From NCBI GenBank assembly GCA_003157075.1, contig PMIL01000041.1, positions 1 through 37,465 of the forward strand: 37,465 nucleotides of DNA. The letters are read 5' to 3'. The stretch's first letter is position 1. The number at the start of each line of letters is the position of its first letter. The position numbers and the translations under genes were made by a program. The notes under the pieces are model-generated. The model was not told the origin of the DNA. It made no database searches and saw nothing but the letters and a program-made list of their open reading frames with translations. This document shows, in pieces, positions 26,143 to 34,892 of the stretch. This stretch comes from Bacteroidales bacterium (lineage in GTDB: Bacteria > Bacteroidota > Bacteroidia > Bacteroidales > VadinHA17).

Positions 26143-26589
26143 TCATTCGTGACTCAGAGTCACACTTTTCTGTGAATCATCATAGAAAAGTCTGAGTTGA
26201 TGCTCATTTACTTCGAACGACTCTATGTCGTAGATAATTTTTGAAAACATATCTCCCCAGACAGGCTGTGCGATCTTGGTTCCTCCATAGGATACAATGT
26301 GGATATATCTTCCCGCCAAAGTATACTTTCCTGTCATACTGTTGGTAGTACAGTAGCCCCAGAGAGAATCATCAGCGAAAGTGAGAATCACGTCCAGGCC
26401 GTTCCAGGAATCAACATCAGTTTTTACTGTTATTGTACCTTTTTCGAAATCCTCATATGAGATAACCTTCCATTTCCCATTAATATTTGATATTCCGGAG
26501 TCATCGCGGAAATTTTCATTTATCCGTTCTTTATCGCAACTGACGGTAAATATGAAACTGAAAAGAATTACTTTAAATAGGTTTTTCAT
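26143..26589 (-). CDS. Lipocalin-like lipoprotein
   Basis: 148 residues. Lipobox FTVSC (Cys18) after a short hydrophobic signal. The body begins INGKWKVISYEDFEKG and alternates short strands with GKYTLAGRYIHI and YDIESFEVNEHQLRLFYDD, the layout of lipocalin-like/META-type Bacteroidota lipoproteins with a GxW near the first strand. Ligand unknown. It stands about 215 bases upstream of the glycosidase gene on the same strand; the link is uncertain. Confidence 0.7.
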   Translation of the reverse strand: MKNLFKVILFSFIFTVSCDKERINENFRDDSGISNINGKWKVISYEDFEKGTITVKTDVDSWNGLDVILTFADDSLWGYCTTNSMTGKYTLAGRYIHIVSYGGTKIAQPVWGDMFSKIIYDIESFEVNEHQLRLFYDDSQKSVTLSHE

Positions 26590-26865
26590 GACCGTTAATT
26601 CAGGGTTATCTCAAATAACAAATAATATGCCATAGAGTTGTACAAAAACAGTAAAATTTCATTCAGTTTTTCTTAAATTTTATACCTCTCAAAATAAAAA
26701 GCTGTCATGTATTTCTATCAGTCTCAATATTGAGAATTCATAACTCCAATGAAGGTCTTTCAGTAAGGGAGCAAACATTTCCATGATTTTGATTGTTATA
26801 TTTTAATTACACAAGAAATAGATTTTTTATCCATAAATAATTATAAAAACTTAAAATTTAATGCC

Positions 26866-27294
26866 ATGAGTAAACATTATGCAAATGCAAACTGGGAAGG
26901 GAACCTGGTTAAAGGTAGCGGGAAGTACACCCTTAAAACGAGCGGTTATGAAGGTAAAATTAAATTTTCATCACGTTTTGAGGATGATAAAAGTGCCTCG
27001 AGCCCAGAAGAACTGATTGGGGCAGCCCTTGCGAGCTGTTATTCAATGGCACTTGCGCATGCGCTTGATCAGGCAGGCAACACTGCTGATAAAATTGAGA
27101 CCTCTGCTGAGGTTACTCTTGGTAAATCAGTTGATGGATTCTCAATATCTGAGATCTTACTGAAAACAACGGGAAAAGTCAAAGGTATCGAAAATAAAAA
27201 ATTCCAGGAGATAGCCGAAAAGACAAAATCAGGTTGTCCTGTATCAAAAGCTCTGACCGGAACAATCATTAAACTTGAAGCCGTTTTGGTTTAA
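26866..27294 (+). CDS. osmC: OsmC family peroxiredoxin-like protein
   Basis: 142 residues of the OsmC/Ohr family, which reduces organic hydroperoxides with a Cys pair. The two catalytic Cys are C58 (GAALASCYSMALAHAL) and C124 (KSGCPVSKALTG), with Arg37 in FSSRFEDD and a Glu at PEELIGAA as expected. The starts and ends match known OsmC of about 140 residues. It stands alone on the plus strand and converges on the EEP gene. Confidence 0.93.
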   Translation: MSKHYANANWEGNLVKGSGKYTLKTSGYEGKIKFSSRFEDDKSASSPEELIGAALASCYSMALAHALDQAGNTADKIETSAEVTLGKSVDGFSISEILLKTTGKVKGIENKKFQEIAEKTKSGCPVSKALTGTIIKLEAVLV

Positions 27295-27363
27295 ATGTCA
27301 CTAATGTTACAAATCGTCCGTATTGTTTGAGTAGCCTTAGAGTTTTATTACCCCTCCGGACAT

Positions 27364-27447
27364 TTATATAGATTTTGGTTTGGCCAGATCGGCTATAAGG
27401 CCAAAATGGTCACTGGCCCAAACGCCATTAACGGGTTCATCAAAGTA
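27364..27447 (-). pseudogene. Out-of-frame C-terminal end of the EEP hydrolase
   Basis: In a frame shifted by one base, the region after the EEP stop reads FDEPVNGVWASDHFGLIADLAKP and ends with TAA at 27364-27366. This is the conserved end of the same family, including the catalytic SDH. Removing one base anywhere between about 27440 and 27461 (for example in the four-T run at 27458-27461 or near 27446) restores a single gene spanning 27364-28234. Confidence 0.8.
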
Positions 27448-28234
27448 TGCGATCGCATTTTAATATGTCAAGAGCATTTCCTCCATGTGCTCCAAAACGG
27501 ACAAAAATATAATCTATACGGCGGAAGGGCCAATCGCGAAATGGTTTCATACCTTTCACAACCCCATCAATAACAAGTGGATTCACAGGGGTGAAAGTGT
27601 GTCCCGAATCATCAGGATGAGTGCTTTCCCAGGCATCTCTGTAGCAGACACTCATGTAACCCAGAGATTGTCTGCCTGTAATGAAACGTATACTTGCGGA
27701 ATCATGATCAGCATCAAGATCACCTACTAGTATCACCTGTTGTTTGGTGAGGTCCGCCAGGTCTTCAACGAACCTTATGGCTTTCACGGCTTGCAATTCG
27801 CGTTCAAACTCTAAGTTTAACTGCCAGTTAGGAAAATGATTAACAAAAAGCAAAGAGCCAATGGGATCGGGGGCAATGATTTCCGCAATAAGAGTTGCAC
27901 ATGGGAATCCTGCTGTCTGCGGAGTCACCTTCAAATCAACCTCCTGAACTTCTCCAATTGGCCAGCGGCTCGCAATTGAAATACCCATCCCGTTGGGATC
28001 GCGCTCTTTCGAGTGAGCGATGTTGAAGCCCGGACCAAGAAGATCAAATACCTGATCATAATCATCCGTTTTTATAGATTCATGGAAAGCCACCATATCT
28101 GGTTTCAGGTCATTAATTCTTTCGATCAGCACCTTGCGCCGGCTATCCCAATTTCCAAATCTCTGCCACAGGTTAAGTGTCAGAACGCGAAACTGAGCAG
28201 GTGATTTTCCGGAATTATTATCTTCTTTTACCAT
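27440..28234 (-). CDS. Endonuclease/exonuclease/phosphatase family protein, C-terminally frameshifted
   Basis: A metal-dependent EEP hydrolase. Start chosen at the ATG at 28234; the frame continues to a TTG at 28273. Motifs: VLTLNLWQRFGNWDSRR, the metal Glu in MVAFHES, FVNHFPNWQ, VGDLDADHDSAS (GD(F/L)xxD) and FRRIDYIFVR. The frame stops right after LDILKCDRIL, before the expected catalytic SDHFGL segment. That segment exists downstream in another frame (next entry). No signal peptide. As written the product lacks its last catalytic His and is probably inactive unless the shift is a sequencing error. Confidence 0.82.
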   Translation of the reverse strand: MVKEDNNSGKSPAQFRVLTLNLWQRFGNWDSRRKVLIERINDLKPDMVAFHESIKTDDYDQVFDLLGPGFNIAHSKERDPNGMGISIASRWPIGEVQEVDLKVTPQTAGFPCATLIAEIIAPDPIGSLLFVNHFPNWQLNLEFERELQAVKAIRFVEDLADLTKQQVILVGDLDADHDSASIRFITGRQSLGYMSVCYRDAWESTHPDDSGHTFTPVNPLVIDGVVKGMKPFRDWPFRRIDYIFVRFGAHGGNALDILKCDRIL

Positions 28235-28423
28235 TTTATCGTCATTACAAAACAAAGGTGAGCACTCAACCAATGATTATTGTTGTACAACTTTTAAAAT
28301 AATTTATATCATTCACACATTATATATTGACAGTAGGTTGTTATAAATTAAAAATAGAATTAAGTCAAATACGAGAAAAGAGAATAAAAATCGTAAAATT
28401 GTGAAGAAGTAACAAAATGTATT

Positions 28424-29251
28424 ATGGTCATAGTTATTCAGTGTAAGGATGGAGTGGGTCTGGTTGCAGCCATATCGTCAGTTTTAGCAAATGCCGGCTT
28501 TAATATTGTTTCCATGCGGGAACATGTGGATTTACAGGAGAGCAGGTTTTTTGCCAGGATCGTTGTGGACAAAATCTCAGATCCGCAAAATATTGAGATG
28601 GCAATAACAAAAGTATTGGCTCCTGATGCTGTAGTTAAAGTAGATCCTTTGCCAGAGAAAAAAATTGTTGTTCTCGTTACAAAAGAACATCATTGTTTAA
28701 GCGATATCCTGACACGGAATCACTTTAAAACGCTTGGAGCCAGTGTACAATGCGTTATTGGCAATCACCCTGATTTGATGAGTATTACTGAACGTTTCGG
28801 TATTCCCTTTCATTTAGTTTCGCACGAAAATAAGAGTAAAGAAAATTATGAGTCTGAATTGATGGATAAAATTCTCGGGTATATGCCTGATTACTTAATT
28901 CTGGCCAAGTTTATGCGTGTTCTTTCAGCTGATTTTATTGCATCTTTTAAATTAAAAATAATTAATATTCATCACTCATTTTTGCCGGCCTTTACCGGTG
29001 CAAACCCTTATAGACAGGCGCTAAAACGGGGGGTAAAAATTATAGGAGCAACGGCTCATTTCGTCACCGATGATCTTGATGAAGGACCTATTATTACTCA
29101 GAAAACTATATCGGTAAATCATTCCTTTGTCCTGGCAGATCTGATAAAAGCCGGCAGGGAAAATGAGACTGCCGCGCTTGCCAAAGCCATGCAGTTGGTT
29201 TTTGAAGACAGGGTCTTTGTTTACGATAATAAAACTGTTGTATTCGAGTAG
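28424..29251 (+). CDS. purU: Formyltetrahydrofolate deformylase
   Basis: Hydrolyses 10-formyl-THF to THF and formate, balancing one-carbon pools and supplying formate for purine synthesis. 275 residues: an N-terminal ACT domain (1-75, CKDGVGLVAAISSVLANAGFN) followed by a formyltransferase-like domain (80-275). Catalytic residues of the GART-type site are N181, H183 (INIHHSFLPAFTGANPY) and D219 (TDDLDEGPII). The ACT domain normally senses glycine and methionine. It is a single gene facing the AlkA gene. Confidence 0.93.
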   Translation: MVIVIQCKDGVGLVAAISSVLANAGFNIVSMREHVDLQESRFFARIVVDKISDPQNIEMAITKVLAPDAVVKVDPLPEKKIVVLVTKEHHCLSDILTRNHFKTLGASVQCVIGNHPDLMSITERFGIPFHLVSHENKSKENYESELMDKILGYMPDYLILAKFMRVLSADFIASFKLKIINIHHSFLPAFTGANPYRQALKRGVKIIGATAHFVTDDLDEGPIITQKTISVNHSFVLADLIKAGRENETAALAKAMQLVFEDRVFVYDNKTVVFE

Positions 29252-29307
29252 CTTATCTATGCATTCTACAAAAGGGTTAATCCACTGAAGTATGTAGCCC
29301 GCTAATC

Positions 29308-29937
29308 TCAAATGAGCCCAGAGGCGTTTTTAAAGTTTTTCTGCCTTTTACTCAGGTAGTAGTGCCATAAATAATAAGTTGCAAGCGAACGGAAAGGTTT
29401 CCATTTTTCAGATAGTGATATTATTTCTTCCTTTGTTTTTACTTCAGACAATTCCCTGACTGTATTTATTACAGCTATATCGCCTGAGGGAAAAATATCT
29501 TTTGATTGCAGACAAAACATTAAGTAGATATCCGCAGTCCAGTTACCAATGCCTTTAATTTTCGTAAGTTTTTCCCGAACTTCAGTTTCGTTTTGCTCTG
29601 TCAGCGCTTCGAGGTTAATTTCTCCCTGGAGAATTGCAATTGATAACGCTCTAAGATAAATGGTTTTCTGGCGACTGATCTGGCAGATTCTCATATCCTC
29701 ATCAGTGAGCCTGAGGATATTTGACGGGGTAATCCCATGCAAATAAGTATTAAGTTTAAGAAAGTGAGCATTTGCAGAGGCTAAACTTACTTGTTGTTCA
29801 AGTATAATTTTAGACAGGGAAATGAATCCTGGCGGTCTGGTCCAGGGTGGAGGATGACCAAACTTTACATCGATGGAAGCAAATAATGAATCCATTTTTG
29901 TTAGTTGTTCAATATCATTTTGATTAACAATGGTCAT
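29308..29937 (-). CDS. AlkA-type DNA-3-methyladenine glycosylase (HhH-GPD)
   Basis: Removes alkylated bases from DNA. 209 residues from the ATG at 29937; a TTG at 29967 is an alternative but overlaps a TAATTTTG -7-like element. The core HhH-GPD domain has FISLSKIILEQQVSLASA, the hairpin-helix-hairpin LTKIKGIGNWTADIYLMF (124-141) and the catalytic Asp153 in FPSGDIAVINTVREL. It lacks the N-terminal TBP-like domain of E. coli AlkA, as in many short bacterial forms. Confidence 0.9.
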   Translation of the reverse strand: MTIVNQNDIEQLTKMDSLFASIDVKFGHPPPWTRPPGFISLSKIILEQQVSLASANAHFLKLNTYLHGITPSNILRLTDEDMRICQISRQKTIYLRALSIAILQGEINLEALTEQNETEVREKLTKIKGIGNWTADIYLMFCLQSKDIFPSGDIAVINTVRELSEVKTKEEIISLSEKWKPFRSLATYYLWHYYLSKRQKNFKNASGLI

Positions 29938-30139
29938 TAATAATTTCACTAAAGTTGCAGAATTCAAAATTAATCATTGTTTTTTCTTTTGCGCTGAACA
30001 GGTCAGTAAAGGGGTCATGATGTTATCCGAATGAAAAAGCGGAGGATAAAAATTTTATAGTTGCTACCGGATTTATGACTTCCCGAATGAATTACGAAAA
30101 TAATCATCATATTTACCCCGCCAATTAGCTGAATTTAAA

Positions 30140-30715
30140 ATGATGAAAGTACTTTTTGAATCCAAAGTAAAATATATTGTTCTGTTTATTGTTGTGTGTC
30201 AGCTATTTAACAATTCATGCTCGAGACAAGTTTATCACGGATCATCGTTTCGGAATATTGAAACCCCTGTGGAAAATAGGAAATTAAAAAGTTTTCTGGA
30301 AACAGGTTCAGAAAGGAAGATAAATACTCATCAAGTCACAGCCGACGAGATAATAGCTACTGCTCAAAAATATATCGGTGTGCCTCATTGTATGGGAGGT
30401 ACAAATATGAAATGCATAGATTGCTCGGGATTACTTGTAGCTGTTTTCGCCACTCACGGAATTAGTCTGCCTCATAACTCGGAAGAGCAGGCCAGGTATG
30501 GAAAAATAATAGAAGGAACAGATAAACTGTTAAAAGGGGATCTTGTCTTTTTTGTCAGAACTTATAAAACTAATAGTTTTATAACCCATGCCGGTATTTA
30601 TATCGGTAATAATAAATTTATACATACCTCTTCCAAAAATGGGGTAACCATCACTGCATTAAATGATCCGTGGTGGAAGGATAAGTTTATCTTCGGCACA
30701 AGGGTGCTGGAGTAG
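30140..30715 (+). CDS. NlpC/P60 peptidoglycan endopeptidase, probable lipoprotein
   Basis: 191 residues. N-terminal hydrophobic segment (10-26) followed by NNSC, a weak lipobox (Cys27). The NlpC/P60 domain (70-185) has catalytic C95 (CIDCSGLLV), H150 (THAGIYIG) and H162 (FIHTS), with the characteristic TAQKYIGVPH and GDLVFF. Such enzymes cleave within murein stem peptides. It stands alone on the plus strand; stop codons of it and the Cdd1-like gene lie 15 bases apart. Confidence 0.92.
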   Translation: MMKVLFESKVKYIVLFIVVCQLFNNSCSRQVYHGSSFRNIETPVENRKLKSFLETGSERKINTHQVTADEIIATAQKYIGVPHCMGGTNMKCIDCSGLLVAVFATHGISLPHNSEEQARYGKIIEGTDKLLKGDLVFFVRTYKTNSFITHAGIYIGNNKFIHTSSKNGVTITALNDPWWKDKFIFGTRVLE

Positions 30716-30730
30716 CATATCATTCTGAAG

Positions 30731-31024
30731 TCACTCGTTATACGGCTTATTTTTCCAGTACCACCAATTCAGTTTTTCTTTTTCGTGGTCCTTTTCAGTA
30801 GCATAGTAAATGGCGCAACGAAAAGTATAGAGCATACAGATATCGTGTTTCACACCGGTTAGGGTGTTTAACTTGTCGTACAAAATTGCCGGATTTTGTC
30901 TCTCAAGGTCAGTAATACTTCTCAGTCCTATATTCCAAAAGTCAAGGGAACATGCTTTCCCAACACCCGGAATAGTCATAAACTCTTTTAAAACGCTGTT
31001 TTTATCGGAAAATTTTCTATTCAT
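30731..31024 (-). CDS. Helix-hairpin-helix 'pathogenicity locus' (Cdd1-like) protein
   Basis: 97 residues from the ATG at 31024. The HhH motif is FMTIPGVGKACSLDFWNIGLRSITDLE and the later LTGVKHDICMLYTFRCAIYYA matches Cdd1 (PF11731), a small family of unknown role. The predicted HhH suggests nucleic-acid binding. Its start overlaps the last 8 bases of the ABC permease gene, so it is translationally coupled to it; an upstream ATG at 31057 would lie within the permease gene and gives no family similarity. Confidence 0.82.
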   Translation of the reverse strand: MNRKFSDKNSVLKEFMTIPGVGKACSLDFWNIGLRSITDLERQNPAILYDKLNTLTGVKHDICMLYTFRCAIYYATEKDHEKEKLNWWYWKNKPYNE

Positions 31025-33440
31025 ATTTAAGTGACTTAGCTGGATTTGTACCTGCAATCACCAAAGTATTGTAAGTTATTGTGAGTGCAGAGATAATAAT
31101 AATTAACAATCCTGATAATAAAAAAAGCCACCAGCTGAATTCAACTCTGAAAGGATATTTTTTCAGCCAGTTTACAGAAAAGATATAAGCTGCCGGTGCA
31201 GCTATAATTATACCTAAAACAATCAGTTTCAGGAAATCGGCTGAAATAAGCAATATTATGTCATAGACAGTTGCTCCGTTAACCTTGCGTAATCCTATTT
31301 CTTTTGTCCGTTGGACGATAACGAACCATGAAAGTCCGAATAAGCCTAAACACGCAATAACAATAGCAAGAAAAGCAAACAATTCAAAAATGGTCCTGAA
31401 TTGCTTTTCAGCATGATACTGGTTATCATAATAATTCGAGAGGAAAAAATAATCAAAGGGATTTCCGGGAAAAAATTGTTCCCACTTTTCTTTAATCTTT
31501 TCAATTGTTTCCTGAGTCATTTTAAAACTATCACTGCCCGTTTGGCCCTCATAATTCAGTTTAATTGAAAAATAGTCACGAGTTCCAGGCGTAAGCCTGA
31601 ATATCAGTGCATCGTAATTTGCTTTTAAAGATTCCTGGTGAAAGTTTTTAAGGACTCCGATGATCTTATAGTTATCGCCCCAGAAATATATTACTTCTCC
31701 GAGGGCCTTTTCAGGAGATTCAAATCCCATAAGTTTAATTGCCTCTTCATTAAACAAAACACAGTGTTCATCAGTACTGTATTCCTTAGAAAAATTCCTT
31801 CCGGATTTAACAGATAAATCATAGGCATCGACAAAATCATAATCTATCCCAATAACCCGATACTGATTCGATTTTGTATCGTCTTCGCTGGCAAGACGTA
31901 TTCCTCCTGCATTCCATCTGACTTTGCCTCCGGGAATAGTGGTCGAAGCTGTGATAGATTTTATAACAGGATATTTTAATAATTCGGTTTTGAAAGAAGT
32001 CAGCTTATCTTTATAAGTCGAATCAGCAACTCCTGGTCCCTGAATTATAATTGTCTGATCAATATTAACGCCCAGTTTCTGATTACGCATAAATGAAATC
32101 TGATTATAAACTGTAAATGTTACTGCAATAAGTGCTATGGATACTGCGAATTGAAAAACTACCAGAGCCTTCCTGACAACTGCCCCACCCGGACCCCCAT
32201 TAAGTTTTCCCCGGAATATTGACATGGGTTTAAATGAAGAAATTACAAGTGCCGGGTATATCCCGGAAATTACTGGCCCGATAAATATCATTGCTAAAAA
32301 GACAATCCACACAACGGCAGTGTTCAATCCCATTGCTCTCCCTGTAAGCACCCGGAAGTACGTCATTGTGACCAAAACCAGTATCACAGCAAATGCTGTC
32401 GCAATAATATTTATTGCAAAAGATTCGGTTAAAAATTGTTTTATCAATTGAATTCTGGCAGCGCCTGATATTTTCCGGACTGCTACTTCTCTTGAACGGA
32501 AAATTGCTTTTACTGTTGATAAATTTATATAATTTACCCAGGCAATTATAAGGATTATGAACGCAATCACCATTAAAAAATAAACTGTTTTGGCGTCGCC
32601 ATTTGGTTCAGCCTCCCACATCAAATTTGAGTAAAGATGAATACTCCGGAGTGATTGAAGGGAAAATACTGTACCTGAATTATCTGAACGAGCCTGATCT
32701 TCATTGCGTTTATTTGTAAAAGCATTCATCTTTTTTTCAAACGCTTTTATATCTGTACCGCTCTGTATTTTGATATATGTATAAAAACCATCCCAGTTCC
32801 ATGCGGTCTCAACTTCTTTACCACTCCAATGTACATAAGTCGGCCAGGAGATAAGGATATTGAATTTAAGGTGGGTATTGTCAGGAACATCTTTAAATAT
32901 CCCGGTTATTTTAAAAGCTGAACTTTTGTTTAATTTGAACTTTTGACCAATAGCATTTTCACCTCCGTAATACTTTTTTGCAATTGATTCTGATATTAAA
33001 GCTGTAAACGGCTCATCCAGGGCTGTGGAGTCTGGACCGGCAATTAGCCTGACAGGAAACATTGTCAAAAATGAACTGTTAGCCGCATAGAGCTTTTCTT
33101 CCCTGAAATTCTTTTCATCTATATTAATTATACCACCCAAATTTATAAGCCTGGCAAATGTCAGTACCTCAGGGAATTCGTTTTTTAAGGCAGGACCAAT
33201 TGCAGCACATCCGGCACCCCAGGTAGTACTGAGTTTTCCTTTATTATAACGGTCCTGTCTCACACGGTATATCTGGTCCGCATTTTTATAAAAACTATCA
33301 TAACTCAGTTCATAAAATGAATATTGCAGAATAAGCACAAAGGCAGCAATACCCATTGCCAGCCCAAAAACATGAATAATAGAAAAGGTCTTGTTTTTAA
33401 GGATCTCACGCAATGCGGTTATCAAATAATTTTTAAACAT
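31017..33440 (-). CDS. FtsX/MacB-type ABC transporter permease (orphan)
   Basis: 807 residues from the ATG at 33440 (MFKNYLITALREILKNKTFS); the frame extends 22 codons further but that end is not conserved in type. Two units each of a MacB-like periplasmic domain and an FtsX four-helix domain: TM near the start (IHVFGLAMGIAAFVLIL), FtsX triplet around YFLMVIAFIILIIAW, second MacB core in the middle and FtsX at the end (RTKEIGLRKVNGATVYDIILLI). No ATPase gene is adjacent, which is common for this Bacteroidota family. It overlaps the Cdd1-like gene by 8 bases. Confidence 0.92.
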   Translation of the reverse strand: MFKNYLITALREILKNKTFSIIHVFGLAMGIAAFVLILQYSFYELSYDSFYKNADQIYRVRQDRYNKGKLSTTWGAGCAAIGPALKNEFPEVLTFARLINLGGIINIDEKNFREEKLYAANSSFLTMFPVRLIAGPDSTALDEPFTALISESIAKKYYGGENAIGQKFKLNKSSAFKITGIFKDVPDNTHLKFNILISWPTYVHWSGKEVETAWNWDGFYTYIKIQSGTDIKAFEKKMNAFTNKRNEDQARSDNSGTVFSLQSLRSIHLYSNLMWEAEPNGDAKTVYFLMVIAFIILIIAWVNYINLSTVKAIFRSREVAVRKISGAARIQLIKQFLTESFAINIIATAFAVILVLVTMTYFRVLTGRAMGLNTAVVWIVFLAMIFIGPVISGIYPALVISSFKPMSIFRGKLNGGPGGAVVRKALVVFQFAVSIALIAVTFTVYNQISFMRNQKLGVNIDQTIIIQGPGVADSTYKDKLTSFKTELLKYPVIKSITASTTIPGGKVRWNAGGIRLASEDDTKSNQYRVIGIDYDFVDAYDLSVKSGRNFSKEYSTDEHCVLFNEEAIKLMGFESPEKALGEVIYFWGDNYKIIGVLKNFHQESLKANYDALIFRLTPGTRDYFSIKLNYEGQTGSDSFKMTQETIEKIKEKWEQFFPGNPFDYFFLSNYYDNQYHAEKQFRTIFELFAFLAIVIACLGLFGLSWFVIVQRTKEIGLRKVNGATVYDIILLISADFLKLIVLGIIIAAPAAYIFSVNWLKKYPFRVEFSWWLFLLSGLLIIIISALTITYNTLVIAGTNPAKSLKYE

Positions 33441-33638
33441 GGGTCGATATTTATACATTAGGAAAATCAAACAAAAGTTCCAAAACCTGTCGGTGGTAAG
33501 GTTCAATAGGAATTCAATAATTTATTTTTATATAAACTCTTAAACATATAAAAGGTTACACATTGTAATACCATCAATAATTTAATAGGTTACAAAATTC
33601 TTAAACGAATAGGATATGATAATTAAAAAGAATCTGAT

Positions 33639-34250
33639 CTATTTCCTGAATTTGCCAAGCATTTCCGATGAAGCTTTCTCAGGTGACCCGCAATCAAAAG
33701 GTGGTTTGGGATCGTACTCAATTGCAAGCTGAAACACCATTGCTGCTTTATCTCCGGCAATTTTACTGACCAGGTAAAGTGCCATATCTATTCCGGCGGA
33801 TACTCCGGCAGATGTAATAAATTTCCCGTCCTGAATGTATCTCTCATCCATCACAGTGAGGTTAAAACTGCGTAACTGCTCCTTTCGCCTCCAATGTGTG
33901 GTGCAGTTTTTCCCATCCAACAATCCTGATTGAGCTAAAAGCAGAGAACCTGAACATACCGAAACTGTCCATTTAGTTGTCCGGTTTATTTTTCGAATCC
34001 AATCGAGTACATCTAGGTTATTCAACAAAACATCTATTCCCGGTCCGCCTGGGACCAATAAGATATCTGCTCCGGAAATCTCATCTATTGAATTATCAGC
34101 TGAGATTCTTAAACCATATGGATCACTGTACTCCTTCTTTTCATGACCTGCAAATATGATCTTTGAATCCGGAAGCTTGTTTAAAACTTCATAAGGTCCA
34201 ACAATATCAAGAGCTGTGAAATTATCAAAAAGAAGAATAACTATTTTCAT
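33639..34250 (-). CDS. DJ-1/PfpI family, isonitrile hydratase-like
   Basis: 203 residues from the ATG at 34250 (a TTG at 34271 is less likely). Nucleophile elbow Cys99 in TVSVCSGSLLLAQSGLLDGK, Asp15 in FDNFTALDIVGP and the ending IEYDPKPPFDCGSPEKAS all match isonitrile hydratase (InhA of Pseudomonas), which hydrates isonitriles to N-formamides. The AraC-type HTH of related regulators is absent. It starts 13 bases past the Imm5-like gene stop, so they share a transcript. Confidence 0.85.
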   Translation of the reverse strand: MKIVILLFDNFTALDIVGPYEVLNKLPDSKIIFAGHEKKEYSDPYGLRISADNSIDEISGADILLVPGGPGIDVLLNNLDVLDWIRKINRTTKWTVSVCSGSLLLAQSGLLDGKNCTTHWRRKEQLRSFNLTVMDERYIQDGKFITSAGVSAGIDMALYLVSKIAGDKAAMVFQLAIEYDPKPPFDCGSPEKASSEMLGKFRK

Positions 34251-34263
34251 GACAGTATAATTT

Positions 34264-34743
34264 TCATTCAACCTTCAAACTTTTTGCCTTCTGTTTCAGT
34301 ATTGGCATAATTAATTCCACTAACACGGATGGTAATTTTTGCAATTGTCCGGTTTGCCACTTCCGTTCTTGCTCAATTGATTTACCGGCAAGTTTGACAG
34401 CTTTCAGTGCATAAAGTGCTCCGCCTGGTGCATGGTCTGCCATATGAGCAGTTGCAACGGTGTGCCCGACTGACCTGGCTACTGCGATTATAACCGGATC
34501 AGATGATTCTCTCGCCACTGCATGCGCACCCTGTGAAGCAATCATTGCTTTACCTGTTTTAACATTTTCAGTTTCCCATTCTTTAGCTACATGCAGGGCA
34601 TACAGAAGACGGTTATCAATATCCTCCTCAATAAGTGAAAGTACACGTTCAGAACATCTTTCAGCCCATCCGATCAGTTTATTATGATTGTCCCTGGTTA
34701 GTGATCCTCCACGATGTACAGCAATAAATCTTTTATCGCGCAT
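34264..34743 (-). CDS. Putative immunity protein, Imm5-like
   Basis: 159 residues, soluble, helical. RDNHNKLIGWAERCSERVLSLIEED, the AKEWETENVKTGKAMIASQGAHAVARESSDP repeat-like region and RSVGHTVATAHMADHAPGGALYALKAVKLAG match the Imm5 group (PF14423) as I remember it, predicted by others as immunity proteins against polymorphic toxins. No toxin gene is present upstream or downstream. It forms an operon with the isonitrile-hydratase-like gene, so either it is an orphan or the Imm5 label is too broad here. Confidence 0.75.
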   Translation of the reverse strand: MRDKRFIAVHRGGSLTRDNHNKLIGWAERCSERVLSLIEEDIDNRLLYALHVAKEWETENVKTGKAMIASQGAHAVARESSDPVIIAVARSVGHTVATAHMADHAPGGALYALKAVKLAGKSIEQERKWQTGQLQKLPSVLVELIMPILKQKAKSLKVE

Positions 34744-34892
34744 TTAAACAGTATAATTATTTCCCATCTTTAAATAGCTTTCCGTCAGGGCGGCCTGGTT
34801 CTCTTTGCCTACCCCATGATAATGATAAGGCGGTTTAGCTAACATATATGCAAAAAGCAGGTGTTATAAAACTGATCTGGTTATACTGTATA

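Noticed and set aside
31017-33440. A complete ABC transporter locus
   Set aside because: No ATPase gene is adjacent on either side; only the permease is present.
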